Below, piece by piece: positions 24,276 to 33,647 of a DNA stretch of 64,000 bases. The notes under the pieces were generated by a model, which made no database searches, was not told where the DNA came from, and was given only the letters and a program-made list of their open reading frames with translations. Positions within the stretch are counted from its first letter, which is position 1; the number at the start of each line of letters is the position of its first letter. The DNA lies in NCBI GenBank assembly GCA_037444685.1, contig JBBILX010000006.1, positions 124,001-188,000 on the forward strand, given 5' to 3'. The position numbers and the translations under genes were made by a program. This DNA is from UBA964 sp037444685 (GTDB lineage: Bacteria; Pseudomonadota; Gammaproteobacteria; Steroidobacterales; Steroidobacteraceae).

Positions 24276-25998
24276 ATGCCGTGACGGGAGCCGTCTGCCC
24301 AAGCACGGCTTCCAGCGGCTCGGGTCGGCCGACGGCGTGGCCTTGGGCGAACTGCACACCCAGCTCACCGAGCTTGCGGCGCAGCGCGAGGGTGTCGACG
24401 TACTCGGCGACGGTCAGGATGCCCATGGCCTCGGCGAGCTGAACGATCGCGCGCACGAGGGCCTGCGAGCGGGTGTCGGCGAGCAGGTCGTGCACGTAGG
24501 AGCGGTCGAGCTTGATGCTCGTGACGTTGAGCGCCTTGAGGTGCGGCAGTGAGTTGAGGCCGGTGCCGAAGTCGTCGACGGCGAAATGCAATCCCTCGCG
24601 CGACAGCCTCTCGACGATCCGCCGCAGCGCCTCGAGGTGCGCTGCTGTCGCTGCCTCACGCAGCTCGATCGTCACTTGTCGGGCCGGGATGGCCCAGCGC
24701 GCAAGCTCCTCGAGCAGCCAGTCGTCGAACCCCGGCGACGCCAGCGACACCTCGGACAGGTTGAGCGAGAACGAGAACGGCAGCGGACCATCGTCGGGGA
24801 CCGCGTTGCGAAGCTGCTCGAAGGCACGCGACACCACGCTGCGGTCCAGCTCGGGCAGCAACTGATAGCGCTCGGCTGCCGGCAGGAAGCCGGCCGGCTC
24901 GACCAGCCCGCCATCGGCGGTCTCGATGCGCGCCAGCAGTTCGTAGCTGGTCGGCAGGGCGCTGTTCTGCAGTGGCGCGGTCGGCTGGGCGTAGATCACG
25001 AGGCGCCTTGCCTCGATCGCCTCGGCGAGACGGCGCAGCGCGTCGACGTCGTCGTGGCGACGCGCGAGACTCGGGTCCGTGGCCTCGTAGCATTCGACGC
25101 CGCGCCGGCCGTGCTCCTTGACAGCGCGGCAGGCGAGCTCGGCGTCGGTGATCGCGCGCTGAGCGTCGAAGTGCGCGGCAGGCGTGGTCAGGACGCCCCA
25201 GGATATCGACAGCGGCGCGGCGGGTCCGAACATGCGGCGGATGTCGCTCTGGAAGCGAAGCCGCATGCGCTCGGCGGCGGCGCGCGCCTGCGCGCCATCG
25301 CGCTGCGGCAGCGCGATCACGAATCGGTCGCCGGAGAGCCGGCAGGCGACATTGCGCGCATCGGTCAGCGAGCTGCGTATGACCTGCGCGGCGAGCAGGA
25401 TCGCCGCGTCGCCGGCGGCGAGGCCACGTGCCATGTTCAGCACGTGCAGGCGGTCAATGTTGCCGTAGAGCAGCGACACCGGCGCGTCGGCGGCGAGGCC
25501 GGCGACGAGTCGCTGCACGCGGCGCGTGAAGCCGCTCCAGTTGCTGAGTCCGGTTGCCGCATCGCGGTCGCGTTGCATCTGCTCGAACAGCGTCGCGGCG
25601 AGCCGCCGCAGCGAGCGAACGGCGCGTGCCTCGAACTCAGGACCCGTCGATCGATCGACCGCGATGACGATGCCGACGGGACGCCGACCGTGTGCGGCGA
25701 TCGGCACGGCGAGCACGCGGCCGATCACCGGCGACTCGCGCGACAGGCGAACGCGGTTGCTGAGCAGCCGCGAGCGCTGGTCGATCACGCGTTCGCTGAG
25801 GACGCTGCGCAGCGCCTCGATCTGCGCCGCCGCAAACGCGCGCGCGGAATCGCTGCGGGCCCAGAGCCGGCGGATCGCGCCGGTCGAAGTCAGCACTGCG
25901 ACACCGGCGCAGCCGAGCCGCTTGCCCGTGGCGCCGAGCAGCGCGTCCGTTCGCGATCTTGCGGCTTCGTCCGGGTTCTTCCCGGTGTCGGAGGCCAC
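24253..25998 (-). CDS. GGDEF/EAL c-di-GMP protein with degenerate GGDEF
   Basis: A 581-residue cytosolic protein with a GAF-like N-terminus (about 10-140), a GGDEF domain (about 150-310) and an EAL domain (about 325-570). The GGDEF signature is SGDRF, so cyclase activity is probably lost. The EAL domain keeps ELLARIE (ExLxR variant), the Asn of NLSEVS, IELRE, DDFGTG, KLDRSYV and AEYVDT, and ends with QGHAVGRP, so phosphodiesterase activity is plausible. The start is GTG 25998. The GGDEF half may bind GTP as an allosteric domain. The 254 bases upstream (25999-26252) show no gene. Confidence 0.9.
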   Translation of the reverse strand: MASDTGKNPDEAARSRTDALLGATGKRLGCAGVAVLTSTGAIRRLWARSDSARAFAAAQIEALRSVLSERVIDQRSRLLSNRVRLSRESPVIGRVLAVPIAAHGRRPVGIVIAVDRSTGPEFEARAVRSLRRLAATLFEQMQRDRDAATGLSNWSGFTRRVQRLVAGLAADAPVSLLYGNIDRLHVLNMARGLAAGDAAILLAAQVIRSSLTDARNVACRLSGDRFVIALPQRDGAQARAAAERMRLRFQSDIRRMFGPAAPLSISWGVLTTPAAHFDAQRAITDAELACRAVKEHGRRGVECYEATDPSLARRHDDVDALRRLAEAIEARRLVIYAQPTAPLQNSALPTSYELLARIETADGGLVEPAGFLPAAERYQLLPELDRSVVSRAFEQLRNAVPDDGPLPFSFSLNLSEVSLASPGFDDWLLEELARWAIPARQVTIELREAATAAHLEALRRIVERLSREGLHFAVDDFGTGLNSLPHLKALNVTSIKLDRSYVHDLLADTRSQALVRAIVQLAEAMGILTVAEYVDTLALRRKLGELGVQFAQGHAVGRPEPLEAVLGQTAPVTAFRRASVV

Positions 25999-26252
25999 GT
26001 GGTTTACTCACTCCGTAGGCGGAGCGCCCGATGGCGCACGAGTGCTTGCAAGCCTACGGTCGGGCCGTGCGGGCGGGCGTGCGACCGCTCAACAATCATC
26101 GAAGCGACGCGCTGGCACGCGGCGATCTGAGACTTGCGTCACGCGGCGGTCACGGCATCGGAGCGGGACGCGGTGCCGAGATGCGAAGCCGCTGCGGTCT
26201 CAGCGCGCGTCGTCGAGCCAGAAGCGTTCGCTGCCATCGGCGCGTCCGCCGT

Positions 26253-27434
26253 TCAGAACACTTCGAACAGTCCTGCCGCGCCCATACCGCCGCCGATGCA
26301 CATGGTGACCACGACGTGTCTGGCGCCGAGGCGCTTGCCTGCGAGCAGCGCGTGGCCAACGAGACGCTGGCCGCTCATACCGTACGGGTGGCCGACCGCG
26401 ATAGCGCCGCCATCGACGTTGAGCCGCTCGTCGGGGATGCCGAGCCGGTCGCGGCAGTAGAGAACCTGTACGGCGAACGCCTCGTTGAGCTCCCAGACTC
26501 CGATGTCGTCGATCGTGAGGCCGGTTCGTTCGAGCATTTTCGGGACCGCGAACACCGGGCCGATACCCATCTCGTCGGGCTCGCATCCCGCGACGGCGAA
26601 GCCGCGGAAAGCGCCGAGCGGCGCGAGGCCGCGCTGCTCGGCGAGCCGCGCATCCATGATCACGCAGGCGCCCGCGCCGTCGGAGAACTGGCTCGCGTTG
26701 CCGGCCGCGATCAGGCCGTTCGGCAGCGCCGGGCGCAGCTTGTGCACGGCCTCGAACGTCGTCTCTGGTCGCAGACCTTCGTCCGCGGCGAGCGTCAGCT
26801 TCCTCGTGTAGAGGCGGCCGGTCTCCTTCTCGACGCTGGCCATGGTCGTCTCGAGCGGTGCAAGCTCGGCGTCGAAGTGCCCGGCCGCCTGCGCGGCGCA
26901 GGCGCGCTGCTGGCTCCGCGCGCCGTACTCGTCCATGCGGTCGCGGCCGATGCCGTAGCGCTTCGCGACGATCTCGGCGGTCTCGAGCATCGAAAGGTAC
27001 AGTTCGGGCTTGCGCTGTCGGATCCAGTTCTCCTCGGCCATATGCCGGTTCAGTTCGTTCTGCACGCAGGAGATCGACTCGACGCCGCCCGCGACGTAGA
27101 TCCGTCCCTCGCCGGCGAGGATGCGCTGCGCCGCCAGCGCGATCGTCTGCAGGCCCGAGGAGCAGAAACGGTTGATCGTGACGCCGGGTACGCTGACCGG
27201 GCAGCCGGCACGGATCGCGGCCTGGCGCGCAATGTTGTTGCCGGTGGCGCCTTCCGGCAATGCGCAGCCCATCAGCACGTCCTCGACCTCGGCCGGCTCG
27301 ATGCCGGCGCGGGTAATCGCGGCCTGCACGACATGGCCCGCGAGCGTGGCACCATGCGTCATGTTGTAGGCGCCGCGCCAGGACTTTGCGAGCGGCGTGC
27401 GCGCCGTCGACACGATGACCGCTTCCCGAGTCAT
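26253..27434 (-). CDS. fadA: Acetyl-CoA C-acyltransferase (thiolase)
   Basis: A 393-residue thiolase performing the last step of beta-oxidation, cleaving 3-ketoacyl-CoA with CoA. The nucleophile is C91 in NRFCSSGLQT. The catalytic His is in VGHPYGMSG (most thiolases have HPxGxSG), and the second Cys is in TMCIGGGMG near the C-terminus. ATG 27434 overlaps the TGA of the upstream FadJ-like gene (ATGA), so the enzymes are translationally coupled. An in-frame extension upstream is a shadow of that gene. Symbol assigned by role; the paralogue group (fadA or fadI) is not certain. Confidence 0.9.
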   Translation of the reverse strand: MTREAVIVSTARTPLAKSWRGAYNMTHGATLAGHVVQAAITRAGIEPAEVEDVLMGCALPEGATGNNIARQAAIRAGCPVSVPGVTINRFCSSGLQTIALAAQRILAGEGRIYVAGGVESISCVQNELNRHMAEENWIRQRKPELYLSMLETAEIVAKRYGIGRDRMDEYGARSQQRACAAQAAGHFDAELAPLETTMASVEKETGRLYTRKLTLAADEGLRPETTFEAVHKLRPALPNGLIAAGNASQFSDGAGACVIMDARLAEQRGLAPLGAFRGFAVAGCEPDEMGIGPVFAVPKMLERTGLTIDDIGVWELNEAFAVQVLYCRDRLGIPDERLNVDGGAIAVGHPYGMSGQRLVGHALLAGKRLGARHVVVTMCIGGGMGAAGLFEVF

Positions 27435-29551
27435 GCCTTCTCTCCTTGCCAGGTGCTGAAGCGGCCGCCCGCCAGCGCGAGTCGCTCGAGCAGGGGTGCG
27501 GGTGTCCAGAAGCCCGGATCGCCATGCGGGTTGCGCGCGAGGCGCTTCATCCTGTGCATGATGTCGTAGAGCCCGGATTGGTCGGCCCAGAACATCGGGC
27601 CACCGCGCCACGCCGGGAAGCCATAGCCGGTCAGGTAGACCATGTCGATGTCCGAGGATCGCTGCGCGATGCCCTCCTCGAGGATCCGCGCGCCTTCATT
27701 GACGAGCGCGAGCACGAGGCGGTCGACGATCTCGCGCGTGCCGATACGCCGCGGCGCGAGGCCGATGGCCGCGCGATGTCGCGCGATCATCTCGTCGACG
27801 ACGGGCGAGGGATAGGCCGTCCGGTCACCCGGGCGATAGTCGTACCAACCGGCGCCGGTCTTCTGGCCGTGCCGGCCGAGCTCGTAGAGCCGGTCACCGA
27901 CCTTCGAGTAAAACAGCTGCGGCTGCTCGACGTACCGGCGCTGGCGAATGTGCCAGCCGATGTCGTTGCCGGCGAGGTCGCTCATTCGGAACGGACCCAT
28001 CGCGAAGCCGAAGGCTTCGATCGCGGCATCGATCTGCTGCGGCGAGGCGCCTTCGTCGAGCAGCAGGAATGCCTGACGTGAGTACTGCTCTATCATCCGG
28101 TTGCCGATGAAGCCGTCGCAGACGCCAGAGACGACGCCGGTCTTGCGCAGCGTCTTCGCGAGCGTCATGGTCGTCGCGAGCACTTCGTGCGAAGTCGCCT
28201 TGCCGCGCACGACCTCGAGCAGCTTCATCACGTGGGCCGGGCTGAAAAAATGTGTGCCAATGACGTCGCCAGGACGACGCGTGACGGCCGCGATCCGATC
28301 GACGTCGAGCGTCGAGGTATTGGTCGCGAGGATCGCGCCGGGCTTCATCGTTGCATCGAGCTGACGGAAGACCTGTTCCTTGACGGCCATGTCCTCGAAC
28401 ACGGCCTCGATCGCGATGTCGGCATCGGCGATCGCTGCGTAGTCCGTCGCGCGCGACAGCAGCGCCATGCGTTCGACCACCTGTTCCGGCGCGAGCCGGC
28501 CTTTCTTTGCCTGGCCTTCGAGGGTCTCGCGGATCTTGGCGATGCCGCGTTCGAGCGCCTCGGCCTTGAGGTCGAGCAGCGAGACGGGAATGCCGGCGTT
28601 GATGAAGCAGATCGCGATGCCCGTGCCCATCGTGCCCGAACCGATGACGGCGGCTCGGCGGATCTCGCGCGTGCGCGTCCCCTCGGGCAGGTCGGCGATC
28701 TTCGCTGCCGCACGCTCGGCGAAGAAGGCGTGCCTGAGCGCCAGTGACACCGGGCTCGTGAACAGTTCCAGGAACAGCTCGTACTCGCGGTCCATGCCGG
28801 CATCGAAATCGAGCGTCGCCGCCGCGCCGATGGCATCGATGCAGCGGATCGGCGCCGGATACTGCGGGAAGGCGGTGCGCGCCGTGTGACGCGCAAACTG
28901 CAGCAGCGGCTCGAGCCGAGGCTCCCGCAGATCCCGATCACGCGCGCGCGGCCAGCCGGCGGTGCGCTGCGCCGGGTCGCGGGCCTTCTCGCGCACCAGT
29001 TGGCGCGCCGTGGCGACCGGATCGTCGTCGACGACCGCGTCGAGCAGTGGCGAGCCCGCGAACAGCGGGGCCGGCAGCGGCTCGCCGCCGAGGATCACGT
29101 TGAGTGCGTTCTCGACGCCGATCAGACGGGGCAGGCGTTGCGTGCCGCCGGCACCGGGCAGCAGGCCAAGCTTGACCTCCGGCAGACCGAGTCTCGCGCC
29201 CGTGTGCGCGACGCGGTAGTGGCAGCCCATCGCGAGCTCGAGACCGCCACCGAGTGCGACGCCGCGGATCGCGGCGCAGACCGGTTTCGGGCTCGCATCG
29301 AGCACGTCGATCAGCGTACGCAGCAGTCCCGCCGTCCCCGGCGAGGCGCCCTCGAACTCGCGGATGTCGGCGCCGGCCGAGAAGCTCGCGCCGCCGTGCA
29401 GCACGATGCCCTCGACGGTGGCGTCGCCGAAGGCGCGCTCGAAGGCGTCGATGAGATCCATGCAGAGCCGGCGGCCGAGACTGTTGACCGGCGGGTTGGC
29501 CATCTCGAGCATGGCAATGCCTTCCGCGACGGTGTATGCGACGAGACTCAT
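27431..29551 (-). CDS. Enoyl-CoA hydratase/3-hydroxyacyl-CoA dehydrogenase (FadJ/FadB-like)
   Basis: A 706-residue bifunctional beta-oxidation enzyme. Residues 1-190 are the crotonase domain, with the oxyanion-hole GASFSAGAD and RGVALGGGLELAMGC and the catalytic Glu region LPEVKLGLLPGAGGTQ. Residues about 297-480 bind NAD (GSGTMGTGIA) and 485-700 form the helical dehydrogenase C domain with the HFFSPAHVMKLLEV motif. ATG 29551 is preceded by GAGGATAACGCA, giving an AGG Shine-Dalgarno. It heads an operon with the thiolase and is divergent from the VOC gene at 29587. Fatty-acid or side-chain degradation is implied. Confidence 0.93.
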   Translation of the reverse strand: MSLVAYTVAEGIAMLEMANPPVNSLGRRLCMDLIDAFERAFGDATVEGIVLHGGASFSAGADIREFEGASPGTAGLLRTLIDVLDASPKPVCAAIRGVALGGGLELAMGCHYRVAHTGARLGLPEVKLGLLPGAGGTQRLPRLIGVENALNVILGGEPLPAPLFAGSPLLDAVVDDDPVATARQLVREKARDPAQRTAGWPRARDRDLREPRLEPLLQFARHTARTAFPQYPAPIRCIDAIGAAATLDFDAGMDREYELFLELFTSPVSLALRHAFFAERAAAKIADLPEGTRTREIRRAAVIGSGTMGTGIAICFINAGIPVSLLDLKAEALERGIAKIRETLEGQAKKGRLAPEQVVERMALLSRATDYAAIADADIAIEAVFEDMAVKEQVFRQLDATMKPGAILATNTSTLDVDRIAAVTRRPGDVIGTHFFSPAHVMKLLEVVRGKATSHEVLATTMTLAKTLRKTGVVSGVCDGFIGNRMIEQYSRQAFLLLDEGASPQQIDAAIEAFGFAMGPFRMSDLAGNDIGWHIRQRRYVEQPQLFYSKVGDRLYELGRHGQKTGAGWYDYRPGDRTAYPSPVVDEMIARHRAAIGLAPRRIGTREIVDRLVLALVNEGARILEEGIAQRSSDIDMVYLTGYGFPAWRGGPMFWADQSGLYDIMHRMKRLARNPHGDPGFWTPAPLLERLALAGGRFSTWQGEKA

Positions 29552-29586
29552 TGCGTTATCCTCGGAGCGATAGGCACGAGTTTCGC

Positions 29587-30531
29587 ATGAATTGGTGCTC
29601 GGAGATCCAGGCCGTCACGCTCGGCGTGCGAAACCTCGCGCGCACCCGGACCTTCTACGAGAAGGTATTCGGGTACAGGACCCTCGACGAGTCGAACGTC
29701 GGTCGCGATTGCGCGGCTCTCTGGGGTGTGCCAGACGGTGTCGACGCGCGCACGGCTCTGCTTGCGCGTTTCAGCGGCGGCGTTCCGGTCCGGCGCGGCA
29801 TGATCCGGCTCCTCGAGTGCACACCGAGCGGTGAGCACGCGTGGGGCGGCTATGAGCGCTATTTCGACTACGGCCACTACGCCGTCAACATCCGAGTGCC
29901 CGACATCCGCGCGAGCTACGAGACCATCCTCGCTGCGGGCGCCCGCGCGAGGTCCCGACCGACGCGCTGGGAGGTCGAACCCGGGCTCGAGGCCTGGGAT
30001 TCGCTGAGCTTCGATCCGGACGGCACGCTGCTCGACGTTTACACCGTCAGCGGGCGGCCGGACGTGTTTGCGCCGATCGAGGGCCTTGCGACCGAGGTCG
30101 AAACGGTCGCGATACACGTCGACGACGCGCATCGCTCGCGCGACTTCTATCGTGGACTCGGATATTCGCTGTTCTTCGACCGCCTGATCACCGACCTCTC
30201 GGGTTTCTTTCACATCCCCAAGCACGTCGCGCTGCACGATATCAACCTGTACAAGCCGGAGCGCTCGCCGGTCGGTCGCATCGAGATCGTTCAGTATAGG
30301 GGGCTGCCCGGCGAACCGGTCGGGGCACGTGCGCGTCCGCCGCGCCTCGGCATCCTGGCGATCTCATTCGAGACGCCGGACGTCGCCGCGGCGCAGGCGC
30401 GGCTCCGCGAACTCGGCGCCTCAGGCATCGGCCCGGTCGCGGAGGTCGTGCTGCCGGGCATCGGTCGCGCGCTCGCCTTCGCCGCCGACGGCCCCGACCG
30501 AGAGCGCCTAGAGTTCCACCAGCCCTGCTGA
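29587..30531 (+). CDS. VOC (glyoxalase/dioxygenase-fold) protein, two domains
   Basis: A 314-residue protein with two vicinal-oxygen-chelate domains (about 5-160 and 170-310). The first starts AVTLGVRNLARTRTFYEKVFGY and the second AIHVDDAHRSRDFYRGLGY. Metal ligands (His/Glu) are only partly evident, so the reaction is not predictable. The start MNWCSE at 29587 was preferred over an extension that would run through the divergent promoter region. It is followed after 13 bases by an NTF2-like gene, suggesting a small operon opposite the beta-oxidation genes. Paralogous in architecture to the gene at 42294. Confidence 0.75.
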   Translation: MNWCSEIQAVTLGVRNLARTRTFYEKVFGYRTLDESNVGRDCAALWGVPDGVDARTALLARFSGGVPVRRGMIRLLECTPSGEHAWGGYERYFDYGHYAVNIRVPDIRASYETILAAGARARSRPTRWEVEPGLEAWDSLSFDPDGTLLDVYTVSGRPDVFAPIEGLATEVETVAIHVDDAHRSRDFYRGLGYSLFFDRLITDLSGFFHIPKHVALHDINLYKPERSPVGRIEIVQYRGLPGEPVGARARPPRLGILAISFETPDVAAAQARLRELGASGIGPVAEVVLPGIGRALAFAADGPDRERLEFHQPC

Positions 30532-30544
30532 GCACGGAGCCGCC

Positions 30545-31024
30545 ATGCCGCCGATCGATCCTGGCATCGTCGAACTGTTTGCGGCCCTCGGCCGACACTA
30601 CGGCGCGAAGGACTTTGCCGCCGTCCGCGCGCTATGGGTCGAGCGCCTGCCGGCACCCTTCTACCTTGCCGAGGAACACGACGAATTCATCGATTCCTGG
30701 GACAAGCTCGAGAACTACTGGCGACTCACGTCGCAGACCCTGTCGCATCTGCGCGCGCGGTTCGTGCCCCGGACCAGCGTGCCGCTCGACGAGCACCGGC
30801 AACTCGTCGGCTTCGAGCTGACCTGGCTCGCGCGCGTCGGCAGCGACGCGCCTGTGGCCGGCAGGCTGCGCGCCGCGGCGGTCTGCGAGCGCAGCGCGAG
30901 CGGCTGGCGTATCCGCGCGTGGATCGAGGCGCCCCTCGCGCCCATCGTCTACATGCGCCACCTCTACCACGGCGTCGCGCGGCAGCTCACGGTGGACGGT
31001 GCAGGCAGCGAGCTCAGGGACTGA
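30545..31024 (+). CDS. NTF2/SnoaL-like small protein
   Basis: A 159-residue protein with the alpha plus beta-barrel pattern of NTF2-like (nuclear transport factor 2 family) proteins. It has helical segments at 1-60 (FAALGRHYGAKDFAAVRALW), then strands with a VGFELTWLARVG centre and WRIRAWIEAP. Such proteins are often enzymes or binding proteins for hydrophobic ligands, but no catalytic residue can be assigned. ATG 30545 follows CGGAG at 5 bases. Its 3' end overlaps the convergent carboxypeptidase gene by 11 bases. Confidence 0.65.
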   Translation: MPPIDPGIVELFAALGRHYGAKDFAAVRALWVERLPAPFYLAEEHDEFIDSWDKLENYWRLTSQTLSHLRARFVPRTSVPLDEHRQLVGFELTWLARVGSDAPVAGRLRAAAVCERSASGWRIRAWIEAPLAPIVYMRHLYHGVARQLTVDGAGSELRD

Positions 31025-32249
31025 GGGACGACGCGGTCGCACCGGCGAGCTCGACCCGGGCTCTCGTGAACGCTGGCGCCGGATCGCGCACATACGGCCA
31101 GGGTTCGCCGTCGAGCGCCCGCAGCAGTTCGCGCAGGAACGCGTCCTGGCGCTGGCGCGCCGGCACGATCGGAATGCCCCGGTTCAGGATCGCGAAGTAC
31201 ACGGTTCCATGGCGGGCGCTGCGCAGCGCGCCGGCGAGCGCGCAGGCGCCGTAGTCACCGTAAGTACCGGTCTTGCCAACAACGCGCCCGATCTCGGACG
31301 GTCCGGCGAGCCGCTGGCGCAGCGTTCCATCGTCGATGCCGGCCACCGGCAGCACGTCCGGCAGGCCATGGCCGCTGCGCGAGAGCTCTGCCTCGAGCGC
31401 GCGCAGCAGCCGGACCGTGACGCGTGGACTGAGCCGATTGCGTGGATCCACACCAGCGCCGTCCGCGAGCCGGATCTCGCCGCGCTGCTCCGGCGGAACG
31501 AGCTCGCGCGCGAGGCGCTCGACGGCGGCGGCGCCACCGGCCGCTTCGGCGAGTGGCCGGAAGATGTTGTTCGAGTAATCGTTGAGCGCCTTGACCATCG
31601 GCAGCAACGGCTGCGAGCGATGCACGAGCAGAGGCTGCGCCGGCGCGTCGGCGCCGCCGCTGGCAGCGACGGATGCCCAGCGCAGCATCGGCGCCGCGGC
31701 GACCGCGCCAAGCATGCCGCCGCCGGCACGCGCGTGAACCGCCGACCATGCGGCCCGCGGCACCTGTCCCGCCAGCGCCGCGCGCAGCCGCTTCCCGGTC
31801 GCGTCGGGCGTCCAGTTGAAGGTCAGCGCTCCGCGCACGCGCAGTGCGCCGTCGACACGCTCGATGCCGAGCTCGCGCAGCCCGAGCAGGACGAGCAGGG
31901 CATTCTCGTCGACGAAGTAGGGATCGCCGCCGGGGTCGACGACGAGATCGCCGCGTAGGGCGCCGCCGGCGATCGGTCCAGTGGCGCTGAAAGTCGTCAC
32001 GAAACGGTGCGCGGGGCCGAACTGGCGCAGCAAGGCGATCGTGGTCGGGATCTTCGATATCGAGGCCGGATGCACGGCACGGGCTGCGACCTGTTGGACG
32101 AGCACGCTGCCGTCCGAGGTCTCGACATACACGCCCTGATCCGCGCCGAGCGTGCGGCGCGCGAGCTCGGCGAGGTCGAGGGCGTCCGCGGGCTGTGCTA
32201 GCGTGAGCAGCCAGAGGGCGGTCCAGAGCAAAGGAACTGAACGTGACAA
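31014..32249 (-). CDS. dacB: D-alanyl-D-alanine carboxypeptidase/endopeptidase, PBP4 (S13) family
   Basis: A 411-residue periplasmic peptidoglycan hydrolase. Residues 1-23 are a signal peptide (VPLLWTALWLLTLAQPADA). The three active-site motifs of penicillin-binding proteins are visible: S63-I-S-K66, S-N-N in DYSNN, and K-T-G in VGKTGTYG. It is shorter than E. coli DacB (477 aa), mainly in the insert after the first motif. The start is TTG 32249, supported by GGAGG 4-5 bases upstream; no ATG fits the signal peptide. Its 5' end overlaps that of the divergent amidohydrolase by 7 bases. Confidence 0.87.
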   Translation of the reverse strand: MSRSVPLLWTALWLLTLAQPADALDLAELARRTLGADQGVYVETSDGSVLVQQVAARAVHPASISKIPTTIALLRQFGPAHRFVTTFSATGPIAGGALRGDLVVDPGGDPYFVDENALLVLLGLRELGIERVDGALRVRGALTFNWTPDATGKRLRAALAGQVPRAAWSAVHARAGGGMLGAVAAAPMLRWASVAASGGADAPAQPLLVHRSQPLLPMVKALNDYSNNIFRPLAEAAGGAAAVERLARELVPPEQRGEIRLADGAGVDPRNRLSPRVTVRLLRALEAELSRSGHGLPDVLPVAGIDDGTLRQRLAGPSEIGRVVGKTGTYGDYGACALAGALRSARHGTVYFAILNRGIPIVPARQRQDAFLRELLRALDGEPWPYVRDPAPAFTRARVELAGATASSLSP

Positions 32250-33640
32250 GCAGCCTCCATTCGGGAGTCCGGCTGACGCGGCGACTGCGCCGCGTCAGCG
32301 CAGCCTTGATCGCCACGCTGCTCGCTGCCGGGTCGTTCGCGGCGGCGGCCGACGCGCAGCTTATCATCCGCAACGCGCGCGTCTTCGACGGCCGCAGTGA
32401 GCGGCTGCGCGAGCGGGCCGAGATCGTGATCCGCGGCAACCGCATCGAAGCGGTCCGCGACGTGACGGCGGACGCCGCAGCGGCGGACGGGGCACGGGTG
32501 ATCGATGCCGGCGGCCGCGTCGTGATTCCCGGCCTGATCGACGCGCATGTCCATCCGACCATCGCCGTGCCGCTGACCGCCTTGCGCGACAACGATCCGA
32601 ACTACCTCGCGCAGCGCTCCGCCGTCGAGGCGCGGCAGATGCTGCTGCGCGGTTTCACGACGATCCGCGACATGGCCGGACCGTCATTCGGACTCAAGCA
32701 GGCGATCGACGAGGGTCTCATCGAGGGCCCGCGGATCTTTCCGTCGGGTGCGATGGTCAGCCAGACCAGCGGCCACGGCGATTTCCGCCAGCGCACCACA
32801 CCGGCACGCCGGTGGAGCGGCCAGGACGACGCTCTCGAGCGTCTCGGCTATGGCGTCATCGCCGACGGCGCCGACGAAGTCGCCGCGGCAGTCCGCGAAC
32901 AGCTCCGGCTCGGTGCCACGCAGATCAAGCTGGCGGCGGGCGGCGGCATCTCCTCGGCCTTCGATCCGATCGACAGCGTGCAGTACTTCGACAGCGAACT
33001 GCGCGCGGCCGTCCAGGCTGCCGCCGACTGGGGCACTTACGTCGCGGTGCACGCCTACACGCCGGTCGCGATCCGTCGCGCGGTAGAGGCCGGCGTGCGC
33101 AGCATTGAACACGCCCACCTGATCGACGAACCGACGATGAAACTCATCGCCGAACGCGGCGTGTTTCTCTCACCACAGGCCTACGTCTTTAGCGGTGTGT
33201 TCGCCCAGCCGCCCGCTCCCGGTACGCCGCCCCCGACGCCGACGCAGCAGGCGCAGCGCGAGAAGTCGCAGCTCGTCGCGGGCGGGCTGGACCGCATGAT
33301 GCAGCTCGCGCGCCGCTACGGTGTGCGCATCGCCTTCGGCACCGACGTGTTCGGCGGGGCGCGCGTCTTCGCCTGGCAGTCGCGCGAGTTCGGCGCGCGG
33401 TTGCGCTGGTTCACGCCACTCGAGATCCTCCGCCAGGCGACGTCGATCAATGGCGAGCTGCTCGCCCTCTCCGGTCCGCGCAACGGCTACGGGCGACTCG
33501 GCCTGCTCGAGCCGGGCGCGCTCGCCGATCTGCTCGTCGTCGACGGCAATCCGCTCGAGGACATCCGGGTGCTCGAGGATCCCGAGCGCAACCTGCGGCT
33601 GATCGTCAAGGACGGCCGCATCGTCAGGCAGACGCTCTGA
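32243..33640 (+). CDS. Secreted amidohydrolase (metal-dependent, imidazolonepropionase-like)
   Basis: A 465-residue hydrolase of the amidohydrolase superfamily. An N-terminal signal peptide (VSAALIATLLAAGSFAAAADA) suggests periplasmic location. Metal-ligand motifs are PGLIDAHVH (residues about 95-103), IKLAAGGG (carbamylated Lys candidate), VAVHAYT, SIEHAH and FGTDV, ending with the usual GALADLLVVDGNPLED box. These proteins often cleave dipeptides or drugs, and the substrate is unknown. GTG 32243 has AAGGA 8 bases upstream. Divergent from, and overlapping, dacB. Confidence 0.88.
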   Translation: MTSSLHSGVRLTRRLRRVSAALIATLLAAGSFAAAADAQLIIRNARVFDGRSERLRERAEIVIRGNRIEAVRDVTADAAAADGARVIDAGGRVVIPGLIDAHVHPTIAVPLTALRDNDPNYLAQRSAVEARQMLLRGFTTIRDMAGPSFGLKQAIDEGLIEGPRIFPSGAMVSQTSGHGDFRQRTTPARRWSGQDDALERLGYGVIADGADEVAAAVREQLRLGATQIKLAAGGGISSAFDPIDSVQYFDSELRAAVQAAADWGTYVAVHAYTPVAIRRAVEAGVRSIEHAHLIDEPTMKLIAERGVFLSPQAYVFSGVFAQPPAPGTPPPTPTQQAQREKSQLVAGGLDRMMQLARRYGVRIAFGTDVFGGARVFAWQSREFGARLRWFTPLEILRQATSINGELLALSGPRNGYGRLGLLEPGALADLLVVDGNPLEDIRVLEDPERNLRLIVKDGRIVRQTL

Positions 33641-33647
33641 GCCGGCG

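Noticed and set aside
25999..26252. Small gene or RNA in the 254-base gap before the GGDEF/EAL gene
   Set aside because: Only a short CTCCG/CGGAG hairpin is visible; there is no credible start with ribosome site and no known RNA fold.
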